Numbered from the stretch's first letter, positions 8,722 through 21,600 are shown. The stretch: 64,000 nt of DNA from Mycobacterium fragae (GCF_002102185.1 NZ_LQOW01000031.1:62001-126000), one strand, 5' to 3'. Translations and numbers: made by a program. Notes: generated by a model not told the origin, from the letters alone.

Positions 8722-10197
8722 GTGGTTGAGCCCGTCGACGGGGCCGGATTGCCCACGGCGCTGGGAGCGGTCGACTATCTGCTGCATCGCGGCGAGGCGA
8801 ACCCGCGGACCCGCTCCGGGATCATGGCTCTCGAAATCCTGGACACCACTCCGGATTGGGACCGCTTTCGCACCCGCTTCGAGAACGCGTCTCGACGGGT
8901 GCTGCGGCTACGGCAGAAGGTGGTCGTACCGACCCTGCCGACGGCCGCGCCGCGCTGGGTAGTCGATCCCGACTTCAACCTGGATTTCCATGTGCGACGG
9001 ATGCGTGTCGCCGAACCCGGCACGCTGCGGCAGGTATTCGATCTGGCCGAGGTGATGCTGCAGTCGCCGCTGGATATCGCGCGGCCACTGTGGACGGCGA
9101 CCCTGATCGAGGGTCTCGCAGACGGGAAGGCCGCGACGCTGTTGCACCTCAGCCATGCGGTCACCGACGGTGTCGGCAGCGTCGAGATGTTCGCTCAGAT
9201 CTACGATCTCGAGCGCGATCCACCGGCCGAGCCGCCACCGGCGCAACCCATTCCGCAGGACCTATCGCCCAACGACTTGATGCGCGAAGGTCTCAACCAC
9301 TTGCCTTCCGCCGTCGTCGGCGGGGTTCGGGGCGCGCTGTTCGGGGCGGCGTCGCTGGTCGGACGGGCGGTGATCAACCCCGGCGCGGCCGTGGCGGGCG
9401 CGGTCGGCTATGCCCGCTCGGGGATGCGGGTAATGAGCCGGGCCGCCGAACCGTCGCCTCTGCTCCGGCGGCGCAGCCTGGCTACCCGCAGCGAGGCGCT
9501 CGACATCCCGCTCTCCGACCTCCATCGGGCTGCGAAGGCCGGCGGCGGCTCGATCAACGACGCGTATCTGGCCGGTTTGTGCGGTGCGCTGCGGCGCTAC
9601 CACGAAGCGTTCGGAGTGCCGGTGGCGACGCTGCCGATGGCGGTGCCGGTGAACCTGCGCGCCGAAGCCGATCCGGCAGGGGGGAACCGATTCACCGGTG
9701 TCAACCTGGCGGCGCCGGTGGGGACCGCCGATCCAGTGGACCGCATGCGCAAGATTCGCGCGCAGATGACTCAACGCCGCGACGAACCCGCCATGGACAT
9801 CATCGGCTCCATCGCGCCGGTGTTGAGCATCTTGCCGACGCCGTTGTTGGAGACGATGACCGGCTCGGTGATCGCGTCCGACGTACAAGCCAGCAACGTT
9901 CCCGTCTACCCGGGCGACACCTACATCGCCGGCGCAAAGGTCTTGCGGCAGTATGGCATTGGTCCGTTGCCCGGCGTCGCGATGATGGTTGTGCTGATAT
10001 CCAGGGGTGGTTTCTGCACCATCACGACGCGCTACGACCGCGCCGCCATCCGGGACGAGGCGCTGTTCGCGCAGTGTCTGGTGGAGGGTTTCGACGAGAT
10101 CTTGGCGCTGGTCGGTGACCCGGCACCGCATGTGGCGCCGGCCTCCTTCTCCATCGAGGCACCCGCTTCGTCGGCTCGATCGGCGGCAAGTTCATGA
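8722..10197 (+). CDS. Wax ester synthase / diacylglycerol acyltransferase (WS/DGAT), Rv2484c type
   Basis: 491 residues. The active-site motif HHxxxDG appears as SHAVTDG, so the catalytic second His (145) and Asp (149) remain while the first His is Ser. Other family marks are LWTATLIEGLADGKAATLLH, PMAVPVNLR and the C-terminal SNVPVYPGDTYIAGAKV. The enzyme esterifies diacylglycerol or fatty alcohol with acyl-CoA to make storage lipid. I chose GTG 8722 because GAAGGAG (8707-8713) is 8 bases upstream; GTG 8713 sits inside that motif. It overlaps plsC by four bases (ATGA), so storage-lipid and phospholipid acylation genes form one unit with plsB2. Confidence 0.9.
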   Translation: MVEPVDGAGLPTALGAVDYLLHRGEANPRTRSGIMALEILDTTPDWDRFRTRFENASRRVLRLRQKVVVPTLPTAAPRWVVDPDFNLDFHVRRMRVAEPGTLRQVFDLAEVMLQSPLDIARPLWTATLIEGLADGKAATLLHLSHAVTDGVGSVEMFAQIYDLERDPPAEPPPAQPIPQDLSPNDLMREGLNHLPSAVVGGVRGALFGAASLVGRAVINPGAAVAGAVGYARSGMRVMSRAAEPSPLLRRRSLATRSEALDIPLSDLHRAAKAGGGSINDAYLAGLCGALRRYHEAFGVPVATLPMAVPVNLRAEADPAGGNRFTGVNLAAPVGTADPVDRMRKIRAQMTQRRDEPAMDIIGSIAPVLSILPTPLLETMTGSVIASDVQASNVPVYPGDTYIAGAKVLRQYGIGPLPGVAMMVVLISRGGFCTITTRYDRAAIRDEALFAQCLVEGFDEILALVGDPAPHVAPASFSIEAPASSARSAASS

Positions 10198-11838
10198 CCG
10201 CTTCTGAAGAGCGCGCGCCGCGCACCTCGTCACGTGATCTTCGGTTGCCCGGGTCGGTGGCCGAGATCCTCGCCAGTCCGCCGGGACCGAAGATCGGTGC
10301 ATTCTTTGACCTGGACGGAACTTTGGTAGCCGGCTTCACCGCCGTCATCCTCACCCGCGAGCGGCTCCGCCAGCGGGACATGGGTATCGGTGAGTTGATT
10401 GGCATGATCCAGGCCGGCCTGAACCATCAACTCGGGCGGATTGAGTTCGAAGAGCTGATCACCAAGGCGGCATCGGCGCTGCGCGGGCGGGCGTTGAGCG
10501 ATCTGGAGGAGATCGGCGAGCGGCTCTTCGCGCAGAAGATCGAGGGCCGGATCTACCCCGAAATGCGCGAGCTGGTGCGTGCTCACCTCGCCCGCGGTCA
10601 CACCGTCGTGCTCAGTTCGTCGGCGCTGACCATCCAGGTCGGTCCGGTCGCCCGATTCCTGGGCATCACCAACACGCTCACGAACAAATTCGAGACCAAC
10701 GGCGACGGGGTTCTCACCGGCGGCGTCGTGAAGCCCATCCTGTGGGGCCCCGGTAAGGCCTCGGCGGTACAGCAATTCGCGGCCGAGCATGGCATCGATC
10801 TGAAGGACAGCTACTTCTACGCCGACGGCGACGAGGATGTCGCGTTGATGTACCTGGTCGGCAATCCGCGGCCGACCAATCCGGAAGGCAAGATGGCCGC
10901 GGTGGCCCGGCGCCGCGGCTGGCCGATCCTGCGGTTCACCAGCCGCGGCGGGGGCGGGATCGGCTCGCAGCTGCGGACGCTTGCCGGCTTCGGGTCGATT
11001 GTTCCGGCTGCAGCCGGCGCGGTGGGGATTGGTCTATTGACCCGCAGCCGCCGACGTGGGGTGAACTTCTTCACCTCCACCTGGTCGCAGATGTTGCTGG
11101 CCGCAAGCGGTGTGCGTCTCAACGTCATCGGCGCGAAGAATTTGAACGCCCAGCGTCCGGCGGTGTTCATCTTCAACCACCGCAACCAGGCGGACCCGAT
11201 CATCACCGGCGCGCTGGTACGCGACAACTGGGTCGGCGTGGGTAAGAAGGAGCTCGCGAGCGACCCGGTCATGGGCACGCTCGGCAAGCTGCTCGACACC
11301 GTGTTCATCGACCGCGACGATCCGGCTGCGGCGGTCGAGAGCCTGCACCAGGCGGAAGAGCGCGCGAAAAAGGGACTGTCGATCGTGATCGCGCCCGAGG
11401 GCACCCGACTCGACACCACCAGCGTCGGGCCGTTCAAGAAGGGAGCGTTCAGGATGGCGATGGCGGTGGGGGTCCCGATCGTGCCGATCGTGATCCGCAA
11501 CGCGGAGGTCGTCGCCGCCCGCAATTCCTCCACAATGAATCCGGGCACGGTGGATGTCGCTGTGTTCCCGCCGATTCCGGTCGACGACTGGACGCTTGAC
11601 ACGCTGCCGGATCGGATCGCCGAGGTGCGCCAGCTGTATGTGGACACGCTGGCCGACTGGCCCGTCGACGAGCTGCCCAAGGCCGGCCTGTACCGCCGAG
11701 AAAAGAAGTCGGCACCGCGAAAGGGCGCCACCGAGGACGGCCGCAAAGAAGACGGCCGCAAAGAAGACCGCCGCAAAGAAGACGGCGGCAAAGAAGACGG
11801 CGGCGACGGCAAAACCCCGGTCGAAAGGACGATCGTGA
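10194..11838 (+). CDS. plsC: PlsC: HAD-like phosphatase / 1-acylglycerol-3-phosphate acyltransferase, with apparent frameshift near 11700-11745
   Basis: The N-terminal HAD domain carries FFDLDGTL (Asp39, Asp41). A linker GAVGIGLLTRSRRRG leads to the acyltransferase domain with NHRNQAD (His329, Asp334) and IAPEGTR (Glu402). The enzyme makes phosphatidic acid from lysophosphatidate; the HAD domain may be a phosphatase. In the raw sequence this frame has no stop before plsB2 and runs on to 14177 as one 1327-codon frame. The +1 frame over 11740-11838 encodes a repeated AAKKT tail and ends in a TGA that overlaps a GTG start for plsB2 (GTGA). I read this as a one-base insertion (or two-base loss) in plsC; repaired length about 547 residues. 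It could be a sequence error or a real gene fusion. Confidence 0.8.
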
Positions 11839-14177
11839 CCACATCCGCCGCCGGCACCGGCACATTCAGCACCACAGACGACACCCTGGTGTTGGCGTCG
11901 GTGACATCATCGGTGGAATCGGATCTCATTGCGGCCTGGTTGGACCAGCAACGCGCCCGGCACCCGGAGACCAAGATCGAACTGCTGCGATTGCCGCCCC
12001 GCAATCCGCCGCCCGCTGCGCTCGCGCAGCTCGTCGAACAGCTCGAGTCGGACGAGGACCGGTCGGTGGTGCCGGTGCGGGTCTTCTGGATGCCGCGTGC
12101 CGACGCATCAGCGTTAAGTCGTTTGGCCGCACTGATTCCGGGCCAAAACCCGTACGAGCCCAGTGAACGCCAGCAACGGCGGATCGTGCGCAACGAGCCG
12201 TCGCGCACCCGGGTGGTGGCCGGTGAGTCCGCCAAGATCTCCGAGCTGCGTCAGCAGTGGCGGGACACGACGGTCGGCGAGAACCCCCGTGACTTCGCGC
12301 ACTTCGTCACCCGCCGCGCGCTGCTGGCGATCGAACGCGCCGAATACCGGATCCTCGGACCGCAATACAAGTCGCCGCGACTTGTGAGGCCGGAGATGCT
12401 GGCGTCCGCGCGATTTCGTGCCGGCTTGGAAAAGATCCCGGGCGCCACGGTCGAGGAAGCCGGCAAAATGCTCGACGAGCTCGCAACCGGGTGGAGCCGA
12501 GTGTCCGTCGACCTTGTCTCGGTTCTGGGCAGGCTGCTCAGCCGAGGATTCGACCGCGAAATCGACTACGACGAGTATCAAGTCGCAGCAATGCGCAGCG
12601 CGCTGGAGGTTCATCCGGCTGTGCTGTTGTTCTCGCACAGGTCCTACATTGACGGTGCGGTGATGCCGATAGCGATGCAGGAAAACCGATTACCGCCGGT
12701 GCATGTCTTTGCCGGCATCAACCTGGCGTTCGGTGTGATGGGTCCCCTGTTGCGTCGCGCCGGAGTCATCTTCATCCGGCGCAACATCGGCGACGACGCG
12801 CTGTACAAATACGTGCTCAAGGAATTCATCGGCTATGTCGTGGAGAAGCGTTTCAACCTGAGCTGGTCCATCGAGGGCACGCGCTCGCGGACCGGCAAGA
12901 TGCTGCCGCCCAAGCTCGGCTTGGTGACGTATGTGGCCGACGCTTATCTGGACGGTCGCAGCGATGACATTCTGCTGCAAGGGGTTTCGATCAGTTTCGA
13001 CCAGCTGCACGAAACGGCTGAATATGCCGCCTACGCCCGCGGTGGCGAAAAGCGGCCCGAGGGTTTCAGCTGGCTGTACAACTTCATCAAGGCTCAGGGT
13101 GAACGCAACTACGGCAAGATCTACGTGCGTTTCCCCCCGGCCGTCTCGATGCGAGAGCACCTCGGTCCGCCGCACAGCCAGACAGCTCAGGACCAAGCCG
13201 CCAAGCGCCTTGCCCTACAGAAGATGTCGTTCGAAGTCGCCTGGCGAATTCTGCGAGCGACGCCGGTCAATGCCACCGGCCTGGTGTCGGCGCTGCTGTT
13301 GACCACCCATGGGCTGGCATTGACGCTCAGGCAACTGCACCACACCCTGCAAGACTCACTGGACTACCTCGAACGCAAACAGACCCCGATGTCCACCAGT
13401 GCGCTGCGGCTGCGCACACCGGAAGGCGTCCGTGCGGCGGTGGATGCGCTTTCCGGCGGCCATCCCGTCACCCGCGTCGACAGCGGGCGAGAACCTGTGT
13501 GGCGCATATCCCCCGATTGCGAACACACCGCGGCGTTCTACCGAAACTCGGTGATCCATGCGTTCCTGGAGACCTCGATCGTCGAACTGGCGCTGGCACA
13601 CGCCGGGCACGCCGACGGTGACCGGCTTCAGGCCTTCTGGAATCAAGCCATGCGGCTACGCGATCTGCTGAAATTCGACTTCTATTTCGCCGATTCGGCG
13701 GCGTTCCGCGAGAACATCGCCGAAGAGATGGGCTGGCATGAAGATTGGGAAGCCCACGTCGCCGCGGGCGGCGACGAGATCGACGCGATGCTGTACGCCA
13801 AACGGCCATTGATGGCCGAGGCGATGCTGCGGGTGTTCTTCGAGGCCTACGAGATCGTCGCCGACGTGCTGCGCGACGCGCCGGCGGACATCGGGGAGAA
13901 GGAACTGACCAAGCTGGCGCTGGGAGTCGGGCGCCAGTACGTCGCGCAGGGGCGGGTGAGCAGCAGCGAGCCGGTATCGACGCTGCTCTTCGCGACCGCA
14001 CGCCAGGTCGTCGCCGACCAGCATCTGTTGGAGCCGGCGGAGGACTTGGCCGAGCGGCGAAACGCGTTTCGCCGCGAATTGCGAGGCATTCTCCAGGATT
14101 TCGACCATGTGGCGCAGATCGCGCGCAATCAGTTCATTGCCCGCGAAGTCGAGGCGCGGCAGGGGGCGGTCGGGTAG
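11835..14177 (+). CDS. plsB2: Glycerol-3-phosphate acyltransferase PlsB2
   Basis: 780 residues from GTG 11835, near the family's usual length. Acyltransferase blocks are SHRSYIDG (His268, Asp273, the HX4D motif), IFIRRNIGDD, and SIEGTRSRTGK (Glu347), followed by LPPKLGLV. It transfers an acyl chain from acyl-CoA or acyl-ACP to sn-glycerol-3-phosphate, the first step of phospholipid and triacylglycerol synthesis. As written, its frame is continuous with plsC upstream, so a fused protein is formally encoded; the coupled GTGA start argues for a separate product. Order WS/DGAT-plsC-plsB2 groups successive acylation steps. Confidence 0.9.
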   Translation: MTTSAAGTGTFSTTDDTLVLASVTSSVESDLIAAWLDQQRARHPETKIELLRLPPRNPPPAALAQLVEQLESDEDRSVVPVRVFWMPRADASALSRLAALIPGQNPYEPSERQQRRIVRNEPSRTRVVAGESAKISELRQQWRDTTVGENPRDFAHFVTRRALLAIERAEYRILGPQYKSPRLVRPEMLASARFRAGLEKIPGATVEEAGKMLDELATGWSRVSVDLVSVLGRLLSRGFDREIDYDEYQVAAMRSALEVHPAVLLFSHRSYIDGAVMPIAMQENRLPPVHVFAGINLAFGVMGPLLRRAGVIFIRRNIGDDALYKYVLKEFIGYVVEKRFNLSWSIEGTRSRTGKMLPPKLGLVTYVADAYLDGRSDDILLQGVSISFDQLHETAEYAAYARGGEKRPEGFSWLYNFIKAQGERNYGKIYVRFPPAVSMREHLGPPHSQTAQDQAAKRLALQKMSFEVAWRILRATPVNATGLVSALLLTTHGLALTLRQLHHTLQDSLDYLERKQTPMSTSALRLRTPEGVRAAVDALSGGHPVTRVDSGREPVWRISPDCEHTAAFYRNSVIHAFLETSIVELALAHAGHADGDRLQAFWNQAMRLRDLLKFDFYFADSAAFRENIAEEMGWHEDWEAHVAAGGDEIDAMLYAKRPLMAEAMLRVFFEAYEIVADVLRDAPADIGEKELTKLALGVGRQYVAQGRVSSSEPVSTLLFATARQVVADQHLLEPAEDLAERRNAFRRELRGILQDFDHVAQIARNQFIAREVEARQGAVG

Positions 14178-14181
14178 CCCA

Positions 14182-14187
14182 TACGCT
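14182..14187 (+). promoter_or_regulatory. -10 box TACGCT, leaderless start for the CtaG-like gene
   Basis: TACGCT ends 6 bases before the ATG at 14194, so transcription would begin at or next to the A of the start codon. No ribosome site is visible upstream, which agrees with a leaderless mRNA. Confidence 0.55.
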
Positions 14188-14193
14188 GTATCC

Positions 14194-16221
14194 ATGACTG
14201 TGTCCGTGGCGGGTGCCGCCGCCACCGTCCGGCGACCTGCGGTGGTATGGCCACTGCTGGCCGGAGTTGCGGTGCTGGCCGGCTGCACTGCCGCCGGAAT
14301 CGCGGCGCTGTCGCTGGCCGATGCGCTGACGGCCACCGGGCTGCCCGACCCCGGGCCGGTGACCACGCTGGGGCTGCCGTTCGTGCGGGCCGCCGGTGAG
14401 GTCGCCGCGGCGCTGGCCGTCGGGTCGTTTCTGTTCGCGGCCTTTCTGGTGCCGCCGCAAAGCACCGGCGTGCTCGACGTCGATGGATATCGCGCGCTCC
14501 GGCTGGGCACAGTGGCGTCGGCGGTGTGGGCGGTATCCGCGGCGCTGCTGGTCCCGCTGACCATCTCCGATGTCTCGGGTCAGCCGTTCACCGCCCATCT
14601 CAACCCGGCGACACTGTGGTCGCTGGCCGGCCTGATCAACATCGCGAATGCGTGGCGGTGGACCGCGCTGCTTGCGGCGGCGGTGATGCTGGCGAGCCTT
14701 CCCGTGCTGCGCTGGTCGTGGACGCCGCTGCTGCTGGCCGGATCGTTGGTGACGCTGGTACCGCTCGGACTGACCGGGCACTCGTCGGCGGGTGGGTCGC
14801 ATGATCTGGCCACCAACAGCCTGCTGATCCACTTGTTCGCGGCCGGGCTGTGGGCCGGCGGTCTGCTGGCCCTGCTGGCCCACGCGATCCGCAGGCGGGA
14901 GCATGCCGGCCTGGCCGCGCGGCGGTTCTCGGCCATCGCCCTGTGGTGCTTTGCCGCGATGGCGCTCAGCGGTGTGGTCAACGCCCTGGTCCGGGTGTTG
15001 CCGTCCGACCTGCTGACCACGGGCTATGGCCGGCTGGTGGTCGCCAAGTTCGTCGCGCTGTGCCTGCTGGGCGTCGTGGGGTGGCGGCAGCGACGCGCCG
15101 GAATTGCTGCGCTGCAAGCGGATTCGGGCGATCCTAGAGCACGCCTGATCCGGCTGGCACTGATCGAGGCGGCGGTGTTCGCTCTCACCTTCGGCATCGC
15201 CGTCGGTCTGGGCCGCACACCACCGCCACCGCCTCCGCTCGTCAACCCCTCGATTCCGGAAGTCGAGATCGGATACGACTTCGCCGGACCGCTCACCCCG
15301 TTCCGGGTGCTCTTCGACTGGCGTTTCGACCTAATCTTCGGCACGGCGGCGGTGCTGCTCGCGGCGGTGTATCTTTCGGCCGTGCTGCGGTTACGGCGCC
15401 GCGGAGACGCGTGGCCGCGCGGCCGAACACTGTCCTGGCTGCTGGGCTGTCTGGTGCTGCTGTTCGCCACATCGTCGGGACTGGGCCGATACATGCCCGC
15501 CATGTTCAGTGTGCACATGGCCGTCCACATGCTGCTATCCATGCTGGTCCCGATCCTGCTGGTGCTCGGCGCGCCGATCAGCCTGGCCTTACGGGCACTG
15601 CCCGCGGCGGGGCGTGACGATCCACCGGGTCTGCGCGAATGGCTGCTGGCCGCTCTGCACAGCCGGCTGTCCCGGTTCCTGACCAACCCCTTCGTCGCCA
15701 CAGCGCTGTTCGTCGCCGGGTTCTATGGCCTGTATCTCGGCGGCATTTTCGATGCCGCGGTCGGCAGCCACGTCGGCCATGTCGCGATGAACGTGCATTT
15801 CCTGCTGAGCGGCTATTTGTTCTATTGGGTGGTGATCGGCGTGGACCCCACTCCGAGGCCAATTCCGCCGCTGGCGAAGCTGGGCGTGGTGTTCGCGTCG
15901 CTGCCGCTGCATGCCTTCTTCGGCGTCGTGCTGATGGGCACCCGCGGGATACTCGGCGAAAGCTTCTACCGGTCACTGCAGCTGAGCTGGCACACCGACC
16001 TACTTGCCGACCAGCGGCTCGGCGGTGGAATCGCTTGGGCTGCAGGCGAAATACCGCTGGTGATCGTCATGATCGCGCTTCTGGTGCAGTGGACGCGCAG
16101 CGACCGGCGGACCGCGCGACGGTTGGACCGCGCCGCCGAACGCGATGACGACGCGGAGCTGGCCGCCTACAACGCCATGCTCGCCGAGCTGGCCAGGCGC
16201 GACACTTCCGGGCAGCGCTGA
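14194..16221 (+). CDS. CopD/CtaG multi-pass membrane protein (cytochrome c oxidase assembly or copper handling)
   Basis: 675 residues with about 14-16 hydrophobic spans. The N-terminal half resembles CopD-type copper-resistance proteins (FVRAAGEVAAALAVGSFLF; GLTGHSSAGGSHD), and the C-terminal half is CtaG-like (MFSVHMAVHMLLSMLVPI, then FLLSGYLFYWVVIGVDP). Histidine- and methionine-rich spans fit copper binding. The same fusion is known in M. tuberculosis Rv0102, which maps elsewhere, so this may be a relocated or second copy. A likely role is copper delivery to haem-copper oxidase; copper transport is the alternative. The C-terminal tail is charged and cytoplasmic. A TACGCT box suggests a leaderless transcript. 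Confidence 0.85.
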   Translation: MTVSVAGAAATVRRPAVVWPLLAGVAVLAGCTAAGIAALSLADALTATGLPDPGPVTTLGLPFVRAAGEVAAALAVGSFLFAAFLVPPQSTGVLDVDGYRALRLGTVASAVWAVSAALLVPLTISDVSGQPFTAHLNPATLWSLAGLINIANAWRWTALLAAAVMLASLPVLRWSWTPLLLAGSLVTLVPLGLTGHSSAGGSHDLATNSLLIHLFAAGLWAGGLLALLAHAIRRREHAGLAARRFSAIALWCFAAMALSGVVNALVRVLPSDLLTTGYGRLVVAKFVALCLLGVVGWRQRRAGIAALQADSGDPRARLIRLALIEAAVFALTFGIAVGLGRTPPPPPPLVNPSIPEVEIGYDFAGPLTPFRVLFDWRFDLIFGTAAVLLAAVYLSAVLRLRRRGDAWPRGRTLSWLLGCLVLLFATSSGLGRYMPAMFSVHMAVHMLLSMLVPILLVLGAPISLALRALPAAGRDDPPGLREWLLAALHSRLSRFLTNPFVATALFVAGFYGLYLGGIFDAAVGSHVGHVAMNVHFLLSGYLFYWVVIGVDPTPRPIPPLAKLGVVFASLPLHAFFGVVLMGTRGILGESFYRSLQLSWHTDLLADQRLGGGIAWAAGEIPLVIVMIALLVQWTRSDRRTARRLDRAAERDDDAELAAYNAMLAELARRDTSGQR

Positions 16222-16375
16222 GCCACTCATCCACAGACGGCGTTTCCTCCACAGCTCTGACTGGTATGCCGGCCGACGAAGTCGGGCTGTCGGTGACCGC
16301 GAGCTGAATGGGCGTGCACCGGCGGTGCGGCGAAGTCACCGCCCAAGCAGCAAAAGAAGTGGAAGGAATGAGCAA

Positions 16376-16867
16376 ATGTTCGAAACGCCGCTGACCGTCG
16401 TCGGGAACATCGTCAACGACCCCATTCGTCGCAACGTCGGCGACAAGGAGGTGATGAAGTTTCGGGTTGCGAGTAATTCCCGCCGCCGTGGCGCCGACGG
16501 GAAATGGGAGGCCGGCAACTCGCTGTTTGTCACCGTCAACTGCTGGGGCCGGCTGGTCACCGGTGTGGGCGCCTCGCTGGGTAAGGGCTCGGCGGTGATC
16601 GTGGTCGGGCACGTGCACACCAGCGAGTACGACGACCGCGACGGCAACCGGCGCTCGAGCCTGGAGATGCGCGCCACCGCGGTCGGCCCCGATCTGTCGC
16701 GCTGCTTTGCGCGCGTCGAGAAGATGGTCACCAGCGGGGCGGAAGCCACCCCAGCGGCACCGGAGCCTCAGGCCGAAGCCGATTCCGCCGATGGCGACGA
16801 TGCCGACGCCGATGAGGACGTCGATGGCGTGGCGGATGCAGGTACCGGGCTGCCGCTGTCGGCTTAG
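16376..16867 (+). CDS. ssbB: Single-stranded DNA-binding protein paralogue (SsbB, Rv2478c type)
   Basis: 163 residues. Residues 1-110 form an OB fold with the SSB-type start MFETPLTVVGNIVNDP, the NSLFVTVNCWGRL strand and GHVHTSEYDDRDGNRR. The tail (115-163) is Ala/Asp/Glu-rich, but it ends GTGLPLSA and lacks the DDDIPF tip that recruits partners in the replicative SSB, marking it as the second SSB. Mycobacterial SSBb is linked to stress and recombination rather than replication. GGAAGGA lies about 8 bases before the ATG. The preceding 154 bases hold no gene. Confidence 0.88.
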   Translation: MFETPLTVVGNIVNDPIRRNVGDKEVMKFRVASNSRRRGADGKWEAGNSLFVTVNCWGRLVTGVGASLGKGSAVIVVGHVHTSEYDDRDGNRRSSLEMRATAVGPDLSRCFARVEKMVTSGAEATPAAPEPQAEADSADGDDADADEDVDGVADAGTGLPLSA

Positions 16868-16930
16868 CCAGCGCCGCGGTGCCTAGGATGGTCGGCGAGC
16901 AACGAAAGACCAGAAAGGCAACACCGCGGC

Positions 16931-18607
<1,677 letters not shown>

Positions 18608-18617
18608 TGTCGGCCGC

Positions 18618-21600
18618 ATGACGGTCGATCCACGGGCCACCGGCGTGCACAACGCGGTGGACTGGACGACGTTTGCCAATCCCGAACAGATTCCCGACTG
18701 GATTTCCAAGGCCTACGCCGACACGTACCAGCGCCAGCACGACGACGAGCTCGAGTCGACCGAGAGGCCCACTGGCAGCGCGGCGGTGACACCGGCGCTG
18801 CTGGCCGCGCATTACCGAGTTGGGCAACACCGCCAATCCGGCAAGAGCCGGGTCGCCATCTATCCGCCCGACGATCCCGGCGGGTTCGGGCCGGCACTTC
18901 AGGTGGTCACCGACAGCGGCCCGGCGCTGATGGATGCGGTCACGGTGCTGTTGCACCGGCTTGGGGTGGCGTACGTGGCGATCATGAACCCGGTGTTCGA
19001 CGTGCGCCGTGACACCGAGGGGGATCTGCTCGGCATCGAACCGAAGACATCCGACGGCGCAGGCATCGACGAGACCTGGATTCACGTCCAGCTTTCGCCG
19101 GCGGTCGACCGCGGGGCGCTGCGGGAAGCCGAACGCCTGCTGCCCGGCGTGCTCACCGATGTCCGGCGAGTAGTTGCCGACGCGACGGCGATGATCGGCG
19201 TCCTCAACGAGGTGGCCGAAGATGTGCGAATCGACCGCGACGGCCGCTATTCCAGCCCTGATCGCCACGACGTCGCCGCATTACTGCGGTGGCTGGCCGA
19301 CGGCCACTTCATTGTGCTTGGCTACCAACGCTGCCCGGTGCGCGACGGACGGGTCTCGGGCGAGGAGGCCACCAACAGCCTTGGGGTATTGCGGCGGCGC
19401 AAGCGGTCGCGTCCCCGGCTGACCGACGACACCAAACTGCTGGCGTTGGCGCAGACCACCGTCGCGAGCTACCTGCGCTATGGCGCGTACCCGTATGTCC
19501 TGGCGGTCCGCGACAACTCGGCCGACGATGTCTTCGAGCATCGCTTTGTCGGGCTCTTCACGGTCGCCGCCATGAACGCCGACGTCCTTCAGATCCCACT
19601 GATCTCGCGCAGGGTCCAGGAAGCCCTTGCGCTGGCCGACCAAGACCCAAGCCACCCGGGCCAGCTGCTGCTAGACGTCATCCAAACCATCCCGCGTTCG
19701 GAGCTCTTCGCGCTCAGCGGTGCACAAATGCTGGCGACGGCAAAAGCCGTGGTGGACCTGGGATCACAGCGCCGGGCGCTGTTGTTCTTGCGCGCAGACC
19801 AACTCGAGCACTTCGTATCCTGCCTGGTATACCTGCCGCGCGATCGCTACACCACCGCCGTCCGACTGCAGCTTGAAGACACCCTGGTCAGTGAATTCGG
19901 CGGGACGAGTCTGGAATTCACCGCCCGTGTCACCGAATCACCATGGGCCCTACTGCATTTCATCGTCCGGTTGCCCGAAAGTGCCGCCCGCCGTCCCGTC
20001 GACACCTCCGAAGCAAACCGAGTGCGGATCCAGGGGTTGCTGACCGAAGCCGCGCGCACCTGGGCCGACCGGCTGACCGGTGCCGCGGCGGACGGTCCCG
20101 TCGTCGACCAGATGGTTGCCGAGCACTACGCCGCGGCGTTCTCCGAGACCTACAAACAGGCTGTCAGCCCTACCGATGCCCTCACCGACATCGCCATCAT
20201 CGAGGAGCTGACCGACGACTCGGTCAAGCTGGTGCTGTCCGACCACGACTACGACGAGACTGCCCGGCTGACTTGGTATCTGGGCGGGCGAACGGCCTCA
20301 TTGAGTCAGGTGCTCCCGATGCTGCAGTCCATGGGCGTGGTAGTGCTCGAGGAGCGACCGTTTACCGTGACTCGACCCGACCGGCTGCCGGTGTCGATCT
20401 ATCAGTTCAAGATCTCTCCGCACCCGACCGTCCCGCTGCCTCCGCCGGGCCCCGAGCGAGATGCGACCGCACAGCGGTTCGCCGACGCGGTCACCGCCAT
20501 TTGGCAGGGCCGTGTTGAGATCGACCGGTTCAACGAGTTGGTGCTGCGCGCCGACCTGACCTGGCAGCAGGTCGTACTGATGCGCGCCTACGCGAAATAC
20601 CTGCGACAAGCCGGCTTTCCGTACAGTCAGTCACATATCGAGTCGGTTCTCAATGAGAACCCGCACACCGCAGGGTCATTGGTAACGCTGTTCGAGGCGC
20701 TGTTCGATCCGGAGGCTTCCGGGTCGCCCAAGAGCCGCGATGCCCAAGCCGCTGCCGCAGCGGTTGCAGCGGATATCGATGCATTGGTGAGTCTGGACAC
20801 CGACCGCATTCTGCGCGCGTTCGCCTCGCTGATTCAGGCGACCCTGCGCACCAATTACTATGTGACACGCGAGGGTTCGGCGCGCAGCCAGAATGTGCTG
20901 GCGCTGAAGTTGGACGCGCAGCTGGTCGATGAGCTTCCCCTGCCGCGTCCCAAGTATGAGATCTTCGTCTACTCGCCGCGCGTGGAAGGGGTGCATCTGC
21001 GATTCGGACATGTGGCCCGGGGCGGCTTGCGCTGGTCGGACCGTCGCGAGGATTTCCGCACTGAGATCCTCGGTCTGGTCAAGGCGCAAGCGGTGAAGAA
21101 CGCCGTCATCGTGCCGGTCGGCGCCAAGGGCGGCTTCGTCGTCAAACGGCCGCCGCTGACCACCGGTGAGCCCGGCGCCGACCGCGACGCCACCCGAAAT
21201 GAGGGGATCGCCTGCTATCAGCTATTCATCTCCGGGTTGCTCGACGTCACCGACAACGTTGATCACACCACTGGCGAGGTGAAGCCGCCCGCACAGGTGG
21301 TCCGGCGTGACGGCGACGACGCCTATCTGGTGGTGGCCGCGGACAAAGGCACCGCCACGTTCTCCGACATCGCCAACGACGTCGCCAAGGCCTACGGATT
21401 CTGGCTGGGCGACGCGTTCGCTTCGGGCGGATCGGTGGGCTACGACCACAAGGCGATGGGCATCACCGCCAGGGGAACGTGGGAGTCGGTCAAACGACAT
21501 TTCCGCGAGATGGGCGTCGATACCCAAGCCGAGGACTTCACCGTCGTGGGCATCGGTGACATGAGCGGGGATGTGTTCGGCAACGGCATGCTGTTGTCCA

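Noticed and set aside
11700..11760. Programmed ribosomal frameshift between plsC and plsB2
   Set aside because: A A-AAG run exists (gaaaagaag), but no pseudoknot or conserved slippery design is evident; a plain indel explains the pattern more simply.
16222..16270. DnaA-box-like ATCCACAG and TCCACAG near ssbB
   Set aside because: Only partial matches to the TTGTCCACA box, two copies, and no origin genes nearby.
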